Source of the DNA: Gymnogyps californianus | Taxonomy: Eukaryota > Chordata > Aves > Accipitriformes > Cathartidae | Assembly (NCBI RefSeq): GCF_018139145.2 | Contig: NC_059500.1 | Location: forward strand, 18,352,101 to 18,416,100 | Length of the DNA stretch: 64,000 bases | Direction of reading: 5' to 3' | Shown here: positions 34,401-48,974 of the stretch, in pieces | How positions within the stretch are numbered: position 1 is the first letter of the stretch | Layout: each line of letters begins with the position of its first letter | Position numbers and translations under genes: made by a program | The notes under the pieces: generated by a model | The model's input: only the letters and a program-made list of their open reading frames with translations | Told to the model about the DNA's origin: nothing | Databases searched by the model: none

Positions 34401-35631
34401 TGACGTATCTTGATAGAAGACTTCTCTCATCATGGTAAAAACCAAGGATTAAGAAATGTTGATGACTTTAAAGTCATTGAAAGTTCATGGCTTCCAAAGG
34501 TCTGTAGTGAGCCAGCACTTTAAATTAAGAAGGAGAGAGAAATCCAAATTTGGATCAAATTAGGAAACCCCAAAAATAAATTAGATGAGGATATAACAGT
34601 ATGAGCTGTAATGAGATGGTGTTTAGTTGCCAGGTGCAGCCACATCATATTGGTTCTATCTGTACAATGCTGTTCTGCTAACATGACAAGTATTAATATT
34701 CCCTGACTCCAGTAACATTCATTTGATTGACTTATGTGTTGAGCAAATGGAAACAATCAAGTTAAAACTGTTGTGTGGCTTTGTGGTAACAATATCTGTG
34801 CTATTATCATCCTCTGTTTTGCTATAATCACATTTACTAAAGGCACTACAGTTCCCATAGCTAACCATATCAGAGGATAGAGAAACGGTTATATTTTGTG
34901 ATCTGTGATGGCAAAGTGATGTACAGAACATTACTTTTATGTTAACTGTTAAATGACTTGAATTGTCATTGCTTGAAAGAAAGGGTGCTTCTCTGAAGGA
35001 GTAAGAAGCCATGAAAATTATATGCTCTGTTTTAATGCCTTTCCCCTTCATATTTGAAATACTTCCATTAGGGAATTGTATTTTCCATCTGAAGTATTAC
35101 TGAACCTGCACCCTGGCTGGTCACGACGAACGTTTCTCTACTGGACAAGGTCAAATGTGTTCTAGTGTGTCATGGACTGGGTGGTATGATTAAAATATAC
35201 CTGTCCGAGCACCTAACAACTAAGGAAAAATCTTCTGCTTTTGGTTTTGGAGAATGGATACGATTCATCACTGCTGTGAAAATCCAAGCAGCCATGAAGA
35301 AGACCTTAAAGTCTGTAGATGATAGGCATATTTTTATTGCAGTGTTATGCATGCTTTTCCACTCTGTCATTTCAAAAGTTTAGTGTAATAGACCTCCTAT
35401 ATTCAATGCAGGAATTTTTTAAAACATTAGGTCATATACAATTATGATCTTTGTGAATGAATCATTTCCAAATGCAAAGAGATATGTCCAATGTCTCTGC
35501 ACTAGTTTGATGAAAAATTTGGAAGCCATTAGAAATGTTTTTTTGACATATTGATCTGGATTATGAATCAATTTTTTAGTGGCTCTTTTTCAGCATTTTA
35601 TTAATGTGTTTACATTCTTTATATGAACAAA

Positions 35632-36230
35632 ATCATAGAATCATAGAATCATTTAGGTTGGAAAAGACCGTTAAGATCATCGAGTCCAACCATAAACCTA
35701 ACACTGCCAAGTCCACTACTAAACCATGTCCCTAAGTTCCATGTCTACACATCTTTTAAATACCTCCAGGGATGGCGACTCAACCACTTCCCTGGGCAAC
35801 CTGTTCCAGTGCTTGAGAACCCTTTTGGTGAAGAAATTTTTCCTGATATCCAATCTAAACCTCCCCTCATGCAACTTGAGTCCATTTCTTCTCGTCCTAT
35901 CACTTGTTACTTGGGAGAAGAGACGGACACCCACCTCACTACAACCTCCCTTCAGGTAGCTGTAGAGAGCGATAAGGTCTCCCCTCAGCCTCCTTTTCTC
36001 CAGGCTAAACAAGCCCAGTTCCCTCAGCCGCTCCTCAGAAGACTTGTGCTCTAGACCCTTCACCAGTTTCGTTGCTCTTCTTTGGGCACGCTCCAGCACC
36101 ACAATGTCTTTCTTGTAGTGAGGGGCCCAAAACTGAACACAGTATTCCAGGTGCAGCCTCACCAGTGCCAAGTACAAAGGGATGATCACTTCCCTAGTCC
36201 TGCTGGCCACACTATTTCTGACACAAGCAT
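35632..36230 (-). mobile_element. CR1 LINE, 5'-truncated 3' end
   Basis: The 3' terminus at 35632 reads on the - strand as ATTCTATGATTCTATGATT, the octamer tail of avian CR1 retrotransposons, preceded by the conserved CR1 3' UTR (GTTGGACTCGATGATCTT). The coding part lies at 35719-36228. About 0.6 kb of a roughly 4.5-kb element remains, as is usual for CR1. There is no poly-A tail and no obvious target duplication right at the ends, also typical for CR1. Confidence 0.95.
35719..36228 (-). pseudogene. CR1 ORF2 C-terminal fragment, still open
   Basis: About 170 codons are open from the 5' truncation point to the natural stop. Recognisable CR1 ORF2 C-terminal segments include [45 protein letters not shown] and [19 protein letters not shown]. 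The reverse transcriptase and endonuclease domains are missing, so the fragment cannot move on its own. The absence of stops over the whole fragment suggests a fairly recent insertion. Confidence 0.93.
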
Positions 36231-39200
36231 ATGGGCATATTAATCTTCTTACTGACTGTGTTAAAATTAATTAATGTGTTTAAACGCTACTGCAAGTTGG
36301 AAGTTCCCAAGTTTGTAAGCCAACAAAGACAAAGTAAGTGTCTCTCTCATTAGCAATCTTTCTTTCCTCCTTATTGTATTTTCTGGATGTGTAAAAGTGT
36401 AATTGAAATCAGCTCAGAGTTGATTTTTAAAAAATGTTTCTTACACATATCCATACAATCTCAACATTCAAGTGAAATTCTGTGAATTGACTGAGAGGCA
36501 AAATAACCCCTCAGTGCTAGCCTAGTGCATAGTGACAGCTATGTGGCAATGAAGTCTGATATCCAATAGCAATTGCTAGCAATTTGTGGCGGTCTTTCTT
36601 TTCAAGGCACTCATTTCAGGATCTAGTGCAAACCTCTTGAGTTTCAAGATTCTCATTCAACTTGGCTCTGTACATACAGAATTTATTTGTGCCTACCCTC
36701 TTTTGCTTACCTGGCACTGTCCTCCTTATCTGCCTTTTCTGCAAGTCTCAACATGGTAACTGGGTATGTACAACTAGTGTTTTGAATAGCTTTCATGTGT
36801 TGACTACTCTGGTTCTTTAGTCTAAACCTGAAGATGCATCTCCTCTGCCTGTAAAACACGTTTCTCTCTCATGCTGATTTCTGCGGTCACACCGCACTGC
36901 CAGGGAGTTTGGTTGTTGATATTTACTTCAAAGATGACTCAGATGACAAAGAAGAATTATTTCAGACTTGCTTAACTCACTAGATAGGAGGAAACTGTTG
37001 AATTTGAATTAGGGAGTTTGTAGAAAACCTCTTTGAAATTTTAATGCTATTTGGTACTGGGAGGGAGCCTTAGTAAGATTGGTGTTGGCTGCCCCAGACC
37101 TCCTTATGTCTTTTAGTATCTTTCATTCAGAGCAACCTTTTCTTCTGTGTGTTCTGTTTGAACTACTAGGCCTGTGGGAAGACCAGCTTCAGTTTCAGCA
37201 GGTGAAGCTCTGCAGTCATTCCCAGAGCTGCAGAGCTGCCTGGCAGAGGGTCTTCCAAGGACTTCAGAGTGGTGCATGGGGGCTGGTGGGAAGCAGCAGC
37301 ACATGGTGACCTCTGTACTTCGGCAAGCACCTGTGGCAGCTCAGTTAAGGCTAACCTGGTGTATTTTTGCCAAACTGCAGTTGCTATACTGGCTTCGGTG
37401 GATGCTTGTTCTGAAACATGATGTTGTTTCAGCATTAATGTATGTGAGTCTGAGATACTACCTGTGTATCTGTGAACTAACACAAGGCTTTAATCTGATA
37501 ACTGTGCTGAGCTTCCTACTTGCTACTTGGAGGACAGAGTTGTCAACATGACATCTGACAGTCAGGGATTTGTTCAGAGACCTGGAAATGGGAAGAACGG
37601 CTTGTTTTTCATGATGCTAATTCTGTTATTTGTTATAACATTTTAACTGTCCAATTTTGTTATTAATGATTTCCTTGACATTAATCATTAAGGAGGAAGT
37701 CTTTGGTAGGACCGTTATACTGGGTGAAATTCACTAGCTGCGTTCTGCTGACCAGATGAACGTAAAGGTCTCTTTTGGTCTTCTGATCTTTAAACAGTGG
37801 AGATGAAAATATCGCTTCTTAAAGGGCAGTAGGTCTAAAACATTCCAGCAGCACTGCTGCTGAGGTAAGTCGTACAAACCTTGAGCAGTGTCAAGAAGAG
37901 AAGTGGTTAACCAAGGCATCATGCCCTGGGAGATGTTGATATAATTGTCAAAACATTTGGGGCATGCCCAACAGACATAATGACTAGCTCGGCATTGGTC
38001 ACATTGTGAACATGGCCCCTTGAATATTACTCGGATTAATGCAGTTCAGTGACAAGTATGTTGGCAATTTGTTTCCTCTAAATTAAAGAAGTGATAGAAC
38101 GTTGAGTTCAATGTAATTGTAGGTTGGAGGTACTTAATAATAACAAATAGCATGTATGATTGTTGCTTTGTTGTAAACCTAGACAACGTCTTTTGATTAG
38201 AAGTATTTCATACAGCAGTGGCAATAATACACAGCTTATTTTCCAGTTGTTAATTAATATGCATTATCAGCAAACTGAGCTACACTATACTTGCTCAGAT
38301 AGCCAAAGAGCAAACTGACAGTCTAAGTAGCATCTTAATTTATGGGCAGACTGCTGCCCTGAGAGTCAACAGTGCTCGAAAAGCTCGGCCCCTTCCATCT
38401 TAGTGAGGCAGAGTAGAGAGCTGGCAGCTGCAGCTAGTGCCACCCCATCTCCTCGTCAGGACTGCCAGCTCCTCTCCGCCTGCTTTTCCTGGATCTGTTT
38501 CCTACCTATGTCTGTGTGATCCCACCTTACTTCCAGGTTAGTCCAGCTAAACCTCATGACTAAGTACGAGGTGTGGTTATTAGTATTAGGTCTTTTCTGT
38601 GTGCCTCCTTTTGCTTTTGGTGTCAGGCTTGTGGTGCAGAGACATCTGAACATCCCTGCATATAGCAACAACTGCTCATGCCCGGGGATTGTGTGAAGCC
38701 CAACATAACCCAAAATGAATGAAATTAATGGCATCTCCTGTGGATACTTTAGAGCATAGACCTTTGCTCCTAAGGTCAAATGAATGTAAAAATTGATTAG
38801 AATAATTCATGAAAATTCAAATCTTGTGAATTGGCTGCATTTATTTGAGTAGTCCTGTGCAACTGTTTACCTTATGAAATTAAGTATAGCATGATGTTGC
38901 AGTTCTGTCAACGGTACATGTAGAGCAATATAAATAGTTTCTGAGAAAGGAAGTGAGAAGAATTAAGTCATTTGTCCAGCATATTTGAATGAGTTAAAAC
39001 TAAATGCATTTGTGCAGGGATTGTAATTTATTATATATCTATCCTGTGCCTACCACAATGAGCTGGTGCTTTTTGACAGCCTAAGTTTTAAACAGCAGTT
39101 AAACACAGGTTCTTGATTATAAAGGGTCTGTAAAAGCATGTAGATTGATACAGACATTTTGCTGCTCTGGCTGTCAAAAATATTTAAGAATTACCCAGAC

Positions 39201-42200
39201 TGTGGTAATTGTTTACAAAGTAAAAGTACATGTTAAGCAATTGAAGGTTTCAAAACACTTTAAAAAGGAATTTGGTGTGATATGTAGGATAAACTAGTAT
39301 TTAAGGGACACTGGGTAATGTGAATTACTCAACAATAACTTAAATGCTTGGGAAAAAAATTCAGCTGGGATCCTTTAGATTTCTTGAATATTTGGTTCTT
39401 ACAATGGAATAGGCAGTTTTTATAGTTGTGGTTTTCTCTAGATTTTTTTTTTAAATGAGTAGTACCTAAGTAGTCAATGTTTTATATACAATGTGAAAGA
39501 CTCAATGTCTAGTGACAGGAAAAATGTGCAGGTACTCTAACCTATTAGTAGAGGAAAGTCTGCCTACAGCCTGCATGGCCTGTGTTTCACTTTATTCACA
39601 GCAGAGAGGTGGCGGTGCTTGTTCAGTTCTATGCCAAATCTTGCTCAATTTGTCCAGCCAGCAGTGAAGCAGAATGTTTCAGGCTGGAGGAAGGATCTGA
39701 GTGCAGAGCCGGATACCAGATGCTTTCCTGATCCACCACTTTACCTTTTCTGGTATTTGGAATGACTCATACAAGGTTCAGATAACGTAGCTTCTGCAAA
39801 AGCTTGGGGTTAAACACCTTTCTCTGAGCACTTTTACACAGTTACAGGGGCTGTAGAAGTCATTCTGCAGTGGATGGTAACTGGGCCAGCTGCTACATTC
39901 ACTGCTGTCTCCAGTTGCACAGCTGCTCTGGGTGAAAGCCATTCTTATTTTTGCTGCCTTTTCACTACTCACCCTCTAAAATACTTGTGGATGGTTAGGG
40001 TTGATCTCATATATAAATACAGTCATCCTAAATCCCTGTCTTACCTGCGAGCATTGGAACATGCAGTCATCCTTTCCTTTGCAAGACAACCCAGGCAATG
40101 GAAGGTGAGGGGGCTATTTCACTGTCCCTGGCATACAGTCATAGCCAGCAGTCCTCTGCTTTTCTTGTCTCTAAACTCAGCATCAGACAACCATATGGCA
40201 GAAAAGGAGTTGGATATAATAGGCCATTAACCAAATATTAGCCAACAAGGTGATGCTGCTGTAAAAAGGTGACTAGGCACCCAGGATGGGTAAGCAGGAC
40301 TGCTAGGCAATGCACGGCTATCTTATCTCGACCCTTGTAAGGCCTCAGTAGGGGTGGTGTGTAAGTTTGTGCTGGTTGTAGGATTACTGTGATAGCTGTG
40401 ACATAAAATTTGTTAACACCTCATTCTACCCAGAATGGAAAGTATTTTATTGAAAAGTTTAGCAAAGTAATTATATATCAAACAATATTTGCAGCAGGTG
40501 CATTAGTGATAAAATACTGCGTTGAGGAGAAGAAGGTATTGGTAGAGGTTACTTCTAATATTGACACATTGCCTGAAGGCCAATAGCAATGAGTACATTT
40601 TGGGGGGAGATATTTTTTCTTGTTGGGGTTGTTTTTTTTTAACCTCTATATTCTTCTTCCTGTCTTCTGCTTTTCTCTCTTGCCTGAACCTTTTTTTTAC
40701 CTCAGTTTTCTCTTACTCCCTCCAGCCTTGACAGTGCTACGATGTTGTTCCGTGTGTACATCTGTTGAAACGCTAGCACATTTATTTTTCTGAACACACC
40801 TGGTTACCAGTTGTGAGGGAATAAACACTATTGGTACTTACCTAAGCAGTACACTGTTGAGGTCCATAATCATATTTCAGATTTTTTTTCCTTCTGTCAC
40901 CCCTGTAAAAAGTCTCTGCAAATGTTTTACTGGGTGTACTTAAGGAAGATGATGATATAGAATAATATCTGCATTTTCTGTTAAAATATTCTGGTTTCAG
41001 TGGTATGTCAGTGACAGCACAGAATATTGGCATGGAAAGCTTTCTTTTAATATAGGTCCAGCTGTAGATTTTCAAGAGTAAATCTGTGTTGCTTTACAAC
41101 CATTGCAGAAGTGTATGGATGACCGTATTACACGCTTTCAGGGTTTTTTTTTTCTTCATGCTTTAGTTATTCCTGAGAGATTACATAAAAGGAGATTTTT
41201 CTTATCTACAGTAAAATGTAAATGTAATCAATTCTGATTGAACAGTCTTCTAAGTTGACTTTCTTCTGAATCCTGGGCAAGTCCAGTTCTTGCAGCATAG
41301 TACTGTTCTCCCTGCTGATCTGAAAAATATGCAAGGTAACTGGACTGTTACTCTAACATTATTTCTTTTGCAGAGGAGAGAACAGTGAAAGGACACAGAT
41401 CATCCACTCTTAAATCTGTGTTCAAGTAGAAGCAAGAAGCAAGTCCCTCTGGATTTCTCTTGGTGCAAGGGCAAGAGAGAGACTGATAATCTGAGACACA
41501 GTCATTGAAGAAGGTGATTCCCAGGCAAAGACAGACTCAACATTTCAGTGAGGCAGAGGGGGAAAATGCTTGATGGACGTAGGGTGGTTTGAATGGGGCA
41601 TGCAGCGCAGGCAGTAACAGGACTCTAGTCCAAAGAGCAGTGTGCATCTATTCCTCGAATTACTTTCCACCATCTTAAAGAAGCTGTTTTATTTGTTGAA
41701 GGCAAAGACAAAGGGCGAGGTGGGATGAGAAGAACTGTTTCACACCTTACATGCCCTCAGGGTACCGCTTACAGGTCACAACTACCCCATGCCAGAAGGG
41801 CAACTGGCTGGGTGTGTACCTCTGGACCGCATCGGTGGTCTGAGTTACGCTGTCTTCCACTGTGCATACTGTGTGTACTGTGTTTCTGTTACACAAATAA
41901 ATAATTCTATCACCTTGAAAGAGTGGTGAGTTAGTTTCCTTTCCTTGATTATCTCTGCAGTAGAAAAGTAGAAAGCCAGAACACCCTAATTGCATCAATT
42001 TTACAGCATCTCAACATGTCTGAGTTACTAGTCACTGTTTTAACTCCCTTGCAGGAAGTGTATACTGTATTCTGAGTTTTCAAACTCGCAGGCATGTAAT
42101 GTTTCTATCCCTAACAACAGCATCATTACTCTTACCCCATTTAGCTGAAACTTTGCATTTACTTGGACTCATGCCCAAGTGAGAAGCTCATTATCACCAG

Positions 42201-45200
42201 CCATCCCTGCAGTGCTTCCTGGCAAAACCTTTGAATTCTTCTAGCTTTCTTGGCCATGGACAGCACTGGCAGTCAGAGCTCCTCAGGAACTTTTGACTTC
42301 CCTAACCCCTTCACTAGTCATTTATCTTCCTCCTTATTCCATATCCATTATTTTTCCTAAGCAGTATTCTTTTGGCTTATGATTCATGTGAAAGCTGTGG
42401 TTTAGCTGAAAACAGTTGTGAGAGAGAAGAGCATGACTCCAAAAACTGCTTGTGTCACAAGTGCAGTGTTTAATTTGGCTTTGTTTCCTTACTAATTAGC
42501 TCTTTGATATTAGCTCAGAACTTTTTGTTATGTTTCATTCTTCCTTGTTATCATAGTTTACAGCCTGAAGTAGGTGACAGGATGATTGCCTTCTCTTTAC
42601 AAAATTTTATCTTTTTTAAAGCTGTTATATTTGATTTTAAAAAAATCAATATGTGTGTTCTGACTTGAAGCTGTCCTCATAATTGGGAATTGGGTTAAAA
42701 CTATCAAGCTATCAAGCTGTTGATATGAAAAATGACTGTCTCCTGGTTAGAGGTGAACCATAATGTTTCCTTTAACAGTATTTTAAAAAATAGAAATAGC
42801 CGTGGTAAAACTTCATGAAAGCAGAAATGAGTGATCTTGATCACATCTGTTTTCTCCCTCTTGTGCAATCTTTGGAAAGCTGCATTAGGCCAAGAATTTT
42901 GGTTTTCAAAAGACAGGAAATAATGAAGAATAATGGCAATAGGAGCAGCACACTTCCTGGACTGTATGTTGCCTGTTCCATTGACTTTCTAGATGGCTGG
43001 CAAAACAGCCTGTGATGTCTTCCAGGTCAGTTAATAGCAATATCTCCTCCATTGTCACTCTGCAACCTCATTCAGCATTTCAGACCCAATATTATTCTTC
43101 TTTAATCTGGTATCATGCAAGAGATCTTGTTTTGATAAGGTGTGGTAAATCCACTCACAGGAATTTAGTGCTCTATTTGAAAATACTAGTGTATTTGTTT
43201 TCTCACATTCCAGAGGGCAATATAGTCCTATGTCTTACGTTGCTCTCAACATCTGTTTCAAATATTTTTGGAGATAGTCCTTTCTATTTTTACGGTAACT
43301 TGCAACAATTAGCATCTCATGCGTGGATGCTTTTATGCCAGTAAACTAAGGGATAATATGCCTATATAAAACTATGTCAGCTGCTGTTAAAAGCTGCAGC
43401 TTGGGGTGTGAGATGTTTTTCCAAAGCTGGTGTCTGACCTTGATCTGTGTTCATAGCTGAAGTGTTTAACCTTCCTGAACCTCATGACCTCTCAGTCATT
43501 CAGCACTGAGCAATGTTTTTTAGCACTGGAATGTTTTCCTGTAATCCTCCAGATTTAATATATTTAGTTTTTCCTTTCCCTTAAAAGAATATTGATCAAT
43601 GGCATTTATTTACCAACAGGATAGGCTCATCTAAATTCCTAAAGATTTACAAATGCTGTAATTATTCCCATTTCTAGGGTATTCAATGTTGTCATGGATC
43701 AGTATAAATAATGCCTTTCTTAATTTATCCATTTTTACCTGATAAACCTCACTGGAACCTCTCAACAGTGAAAAGGTATTTTTCATAGTGCTCTGGATCC
43801 CATTTGTGTTGAAAGTAGAGGATAATGCTGCCAGCAGAAACTCCAAATGTTTCATGGAGGTGATAAGAAACACCTTTCTTTTTAAGATGAAGAAACTGAA
43901 TGACAGAAAACCAGCATGGAGACCAACCACAGGAGAGTCCACACTGTCTTGATATACCTGTGTTACTTCTAGCTATTGCTTCTGATGTTGACCTAGTCTT
44001 TTTTAGAGACCACCACAGGGACAAACAACATCTGTCCTGACTTTTCCTTGCTGCAATTTAAATGCACCGTTTCATTTCCCCTCTACCAGGGATTTTTTGA
44101 AGTGTTCTTCTGTAAGGGGACAGTGATTTCATTTCTATTTGTTTGGTTAAATTTCTTTTCTAAGTAATTTGAAATTACAGAAGCTGCTTGTGTTTACTGC
44201 AATTAGAGCTGAATCTTTTTTAACAGATTTTTTTTTTTAGCATACATACAATTTCAATAATGTTGCTTTGGTCAATAAAACCTCCAAACAGTTCTTTAAA
44301 ATAATAAACTTATCAGTGAAGCATTTTGATATTTTAATTTGAAAGTTTTTGTTTTGAAATTACTTTGAAAAGTTGTAGCAAACCCAGCTTATTTGATGTA
44401 TCTAAAGGGCATTTTCAGTATATAAAAGTGCATTTGTTTGCATACCTCTTGTTATTACCACAAGATGTCTCTGTCCTTGCACTCTCTAGAAATGATCATG
44501 CTATGTTGTGAAGTCACATCTGTAAGAGAGGAAATTCAGTAAAACTTAAGAAATGTTGTAAAACAGAAGCAATCTTCAGGTTTTAATCATCTCTTGATCA
44601 GTTTTGAGCTATAAATTAGCAGGAGGTTTACATACTTGGTGTTCACTCCCTGAAATTATTATATAACTATATCTGGGAACCTTCAACATAATCTCTCCTT
44701 AGATTTAAAAGCAGAAGATTGTAGACTGGTTTTAGTTTGCACTTTTGTAATGGGGATTTCTATATCTATGGTGCAATGACAGTCTTTTGTTTAAATAAAC
44801 TGAAATAAAACAATCAGAATAAGTAACCAGGAAATAAGACTGAAAGCACTGGAGACAATAAAGTGTCTAAAAAGAATAGTAAAAAACAATGGGGCAAGGA
44901 GGGGGAAACTGGTGAGGTGCACGATCAAGTTCTGAGGATGAGTTTGGAGAAAAAGCGTGATTGCATTTAGTTATCTCATAACATGAACTCTATCTCTCAG
45001 ACAGCAAAGTCTTAAAATTCATGGCCGCAGTATACATCTATTTTCTCTCTTCTTTCCCTTCCCTCTCAAACCTGATGTTTCATGACATGCTCCTTCTCTG
45101 TCAGCTGTGATGAATACACTGTAATTAACGCTCCCTGTGGGACGGTGCTTAGAGGAATATAATTGGGAGCAAAGCAGAAGGTACAGTATCGTCCTACCTG

Positions 45201-48200
45201 CCTGTTTCAGACTGACTGTTATGCCTCTTCTGGACATTACAGATTTACAATTCAACAGCTTTAGTCTCATGAGGCTCAATTTAACAATACCGTGTAACAA
45301 TTTGTGAAGTTTAAGAGATCTTCTTATTGAAAGCTTTCTTTAAATAGATTGAAAATGCTTCCTATGCTACATCAAATACCTTTACAGCCACTGAAGAAAA
45401 ATGAAGCTAAGTGTCTGACTAGTCTTTTTTGAAAGTCAATGCTGTAGGAAAAAAACTGACCTTTCTACTGCCTGCCTCTGTCAGGGAAGCTACTCAAAGC
45501 CACATGAAAGAAAAGATGAAATTCCTAAAACTTAAAGAGGAGCCATGCAGTCAGTGTCTTCCCACTTTACCTCTGCCTCCTTTCCAAGTCTTAGATTCGA
45601 CAGTCAAGTCCCAGGGTGAGAAGTGTTTCTCAACGTCTGCCCTTTTAGACTGCTGTGCAGAGGGGGAAGGATGTGACTCTGAACTTGAAAGCTGCAGCAA
45701 TCAGTTTTCCTTTGTATAATAGGTGAGGCCTGGCATATGTTAAGTGTGTCCAGAAGTTTTCAGAATATGGCTTTTTCTCCCTCTGCTAATCAGGCATTCA
45801 GAAAAAAAACCCCACCTTTTCAGAATTTGAGACTCATAACTGTTTTAAAACCTTAGCAAATACCACAGTATGTGTATACTCTAAATGTCAGCTATATTTT
45901 TCTGGGGAGATTGGATTTTTGCAGGAGAGAGTGAAGAATATCAATCAGCTGTAGCCCAGTGACCCTTTACTCCTCGAGCTTAATAGCGGATGTGTGTGTA
46001 TCTTTTGATCAATGGCAGAGTGGACTGCTTCAGGAAGGATAACCTCTCTGAACTATGGAAAGTATTTTAGGAGTCTAGAGCCTCCATCCTTCTGCCTTTT
46101 TTTATTTTGGCTTCATTGCCTTATAAATGAAACTTGATCTCCTTCCAGATATTTATGTGTGCGTGTTTATTGGCTCTTGGGGGACTTAAAAATTTACTGC
46201 AATCAGTTTCTTGCTAAGACTTTAAGTTTTCTTTAGTTTTCACCTTTTGTTCAGCAGCTATTAGTCTTCTCTGCCTGTAATCTCTGTGATCTTCTGGCTT
46301 GTCTTTAAAAATTTTATCCTTGGCCAGCTTGAGCTGCCTTCTCTGTATCAGTGTTGATTCTCTACCTTATCTTACAGGTAGTGCTTGTGAATATTCTCAC
46401 TCATGTAAATACCTTCATCAAAGTTGATTTATTAGTTTTAGTGGGATTATAAGTATTACTCCCAGATGATATCCCCCATCAATATAATAAGGCAGGAAAA
46501 AATCTGTTTATGCTGTGCTGCCCAGCAAGATACTGTCTTGTAAAGCCCTAGCAGAACTGTGAAGATCGTCTATTTAAGCAACTGCAAGAGGGCAGGAGGG
46601 GGTTGAAGCTGGACAGAAAAGATCTGACCTACAGCTGCTTTTATCTCTGTCAGGTTTCTCTTTTCAACTCCTGAGACCAAAGAGAGCCTGGTTTATTTTG
46701 TGTGCTAACTTTAACAGTGGGTGAGCTGTTACAAGTTTGCTTTTTACTTAACAGCTTGACCAACACCAGATTCCTGTAATAATTCTCTTGTACTAGGAAG
46801 GAGGTATTTTCTGCTTTATACTTCATTTTATAACTTTAAAAAGGAAATTCCAAGCTCATGATGTAAATTTAAACACATTTAAAAGCATATAAAAGGAACC
46901 ATTAGTCTGTCAAGCTTTAAGAAGCAATGAAGATACTTGCCTTGCAGAAAAGACTCATTCATACCTTGGTTGAATCTAGAGGTGACTATCGTTAAATTGT
47001 GGTCCTTTTAATTTGAACTGCATGCGTTTTATCTGCTCTCAGTATTTTGGTCGATTTGCTGATGCCAGATTCTGTCCATCCACAGCAGCAGCAAGACGTG
47101 CCAAGCAGCATCTGAGCAGTCCCAGAAGTAGTTTAGTCCATGTCTGCTCTTTCTTATTTCCTATCAGAGCAACCTGCAGCTGGCACGTTTCCCCCTCATT
47201 TCCAAATCTTTGCTTACTGCCGCTTGCCAGTAGAAAGATAGAAGTAGGTGGTAGAAACCATCACCTTCAGGTGCTCACTCTGACCATTCTTCCTCTTTTC
47301 AGGGGGTGATAACGATAGGAGGGGGAAAAAGCAAAGAAAAAAATGAGAGTACAATATTCCACACTGAAATTTTAATGAGCCTCTTTCTAGAGACAAAATC
47401 TTTGGAGTTTTGTATGCTTTAAGATGAGCAAGAACCACAGATGAAATGAAACACATTTAGTGTTGTGAAAGCCTGTATCGTTAAGTTTGGCTATAAGAAA
47501 GCTAAGGAGCAAGACATATTTTGTCAAACCTGCATGTAACATCCTTGAGAAAAGGTTATATGAAAATGTCTTGAAATAGATAGCTATTTTCTTAGCACAT
47601 TCTTCCACTTTTCAAGGGATCCTAAATGTTAGCATATTGAAAACTCAAAGCTGCCAACACTGACACATGGTTAATTTTGTAGATTTGCAGCCCGTAAGAC
47701 CTTGGGAAATTTATCATCTAGTCTGAACAGTTGTCAGTGTAGACTAAAGTAATTTTCTGAATTAGAATTTAAATATTAGGGGGAAAGACCTGATCCTGTG
47801 TTAAAATGGCCAATCAGGGAGATTCTGTTATGATTTGTAACATAGTTTTGTACTGTGTGATCTGACTTTAAACAGCTTCATCTTCCATCCACTTGATGAT
47901 GTTACGTTTATGTTGCTTATGTTATATGGAGATTATGTAAGGTTTTTTAGGTACTTATCACCTTTTACCCTTCTGTTTGAGAAGTAAAGGAGATGACTGA
48001 AATTCTGCAGTTTCTCATAAAGCGTGCTTTACATCTTTATTATTTTTTGGTGGCTTTTTCAAGTTCTCTTTGATTTATCGACTTTCATCTTAAAGTGTTG
48101 ACACCAAATTTGAATGTAATTGTAGAGCGCTTGTGGTGGGTGATTGAAGTCCTCGGGATTTCTCTGTTAATCTAATCAGGAAGAGCACTTGTCCTCTTGA

Positions 48201-48573
48201 CCGAGAAACTGATGTTCAACTTTTTACCTACCATGATTCCCAAGTCCTATTTGGAGTTGCAGCTTCCCAGGATGATGCCCCATTGTGTAAATATTTACTG
48301 TGTTCTCATATTGCTTCAGTTTGGGCAAACATAAAACACGGACTGTAGCAGGGGTCTCTGTGGCAGCAGACAAATGCTCAGTGATTTTGTGCAATCCAAG
48401 ATGAGGCATTCCTACATGATGGTGTTTTCTCCATGATGTTATGAGCTGTCACTCGGTTTTTCATCTATTTGATTTCTGTCATGGTATTTTATAATCTTCT
48501 TGTTTCTTAATTTGGAATTTATGTGGTGTTATCTTAGGTGTTTGACAAAGGTCTAATTATGTTGCATCGAAAT
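36231..48573. other. Intergenic, no gene recognised
   Basis: 12.3 kb of mostly unique-looking AT-rich sequence. I found no convincing exon, RNA gene or complete transposon. Open frames of 60-125 codons occur on both strands at chance frequency and overlap one another, with no family motif in any. Confidence 0.55.
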
Positions 48574-48578
48574 TACTT
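48574..48578. repeat. Target-site duplication, left copy (TACTT)
   Basis: TACTT directly precedes the LTR that starts at 48579 and is repeated exactly at 49671-49675. Confidence 0.88.
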
Positions 48579-48761
48579 TGTGGTGGGTTGGCCTTGGCTG
48601 GGTGCCAGGTGCCCACCAAGCCACTCTATCACTCCCTCTCCATCAATAACACAGGGGAGAAAAATATAACAAAAAGCTTGTGGATGAAAATAAGGACAGG
48701 GAGGTCACCTACCAGTTAGCGTCACAGGCAAAACGGACTTGACTTGGGGAAATTAATTTAA

Positions 48762-48767
48762 TTTATT
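48762..48767 (-). terminator. LTR polyadenylation signal AATAAA (copy A)
   Basis: The canonical hexamer on the LTR sense strand, about 190 nt before the LTR 3' end. It marks the likely R/U5 zone. The same place in copy B no longer has the hexamer. Confidence 0.6.
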
Positions 48768-48974
48768 GCCAGTCAAAACTAGAATAGGATAATGAGAAAT
48801 AAGGACAAATCTAAAAAACACCTTCCCCCCCACCCCTCCCTTCTTTCCAGGCTCAGCTTCACTCCCAATTCTTGTACCTCCTCCCCCTGAGTGATGCAGG
48901 GGGAGGGGGAATGGGGGTTGCAGTCAGTTCATCACATGTTATCTCTGCCGCTCCTTCCTCCTCACGCTCTTCCC

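Larger units (their letters stand above)
22090..35631. other. Intergenic, no gene recognised
   Basis: AT-rich sequence without any exon, RNA gene or transposon I could recognise. It contains T homopolymers (22841-22861, 25785-25801), a 15-bp tandem duplication at 27669-27698 and a perfect short palindrome at 31410-31431. The longest open frame (31164-31661, - strand, 165 codons) has no recognisable motif. In mammals the region after HSD17B4 is a gene desert. Confidence 0.6.

Noticed and set aside
37174..37551. 125-codon + strand open frame in a locally GC-richer patch
   Set aside because: It overlaps several open frames on both strands and has no recognisable domain, so chance or an old unidentified repeat is more likely.
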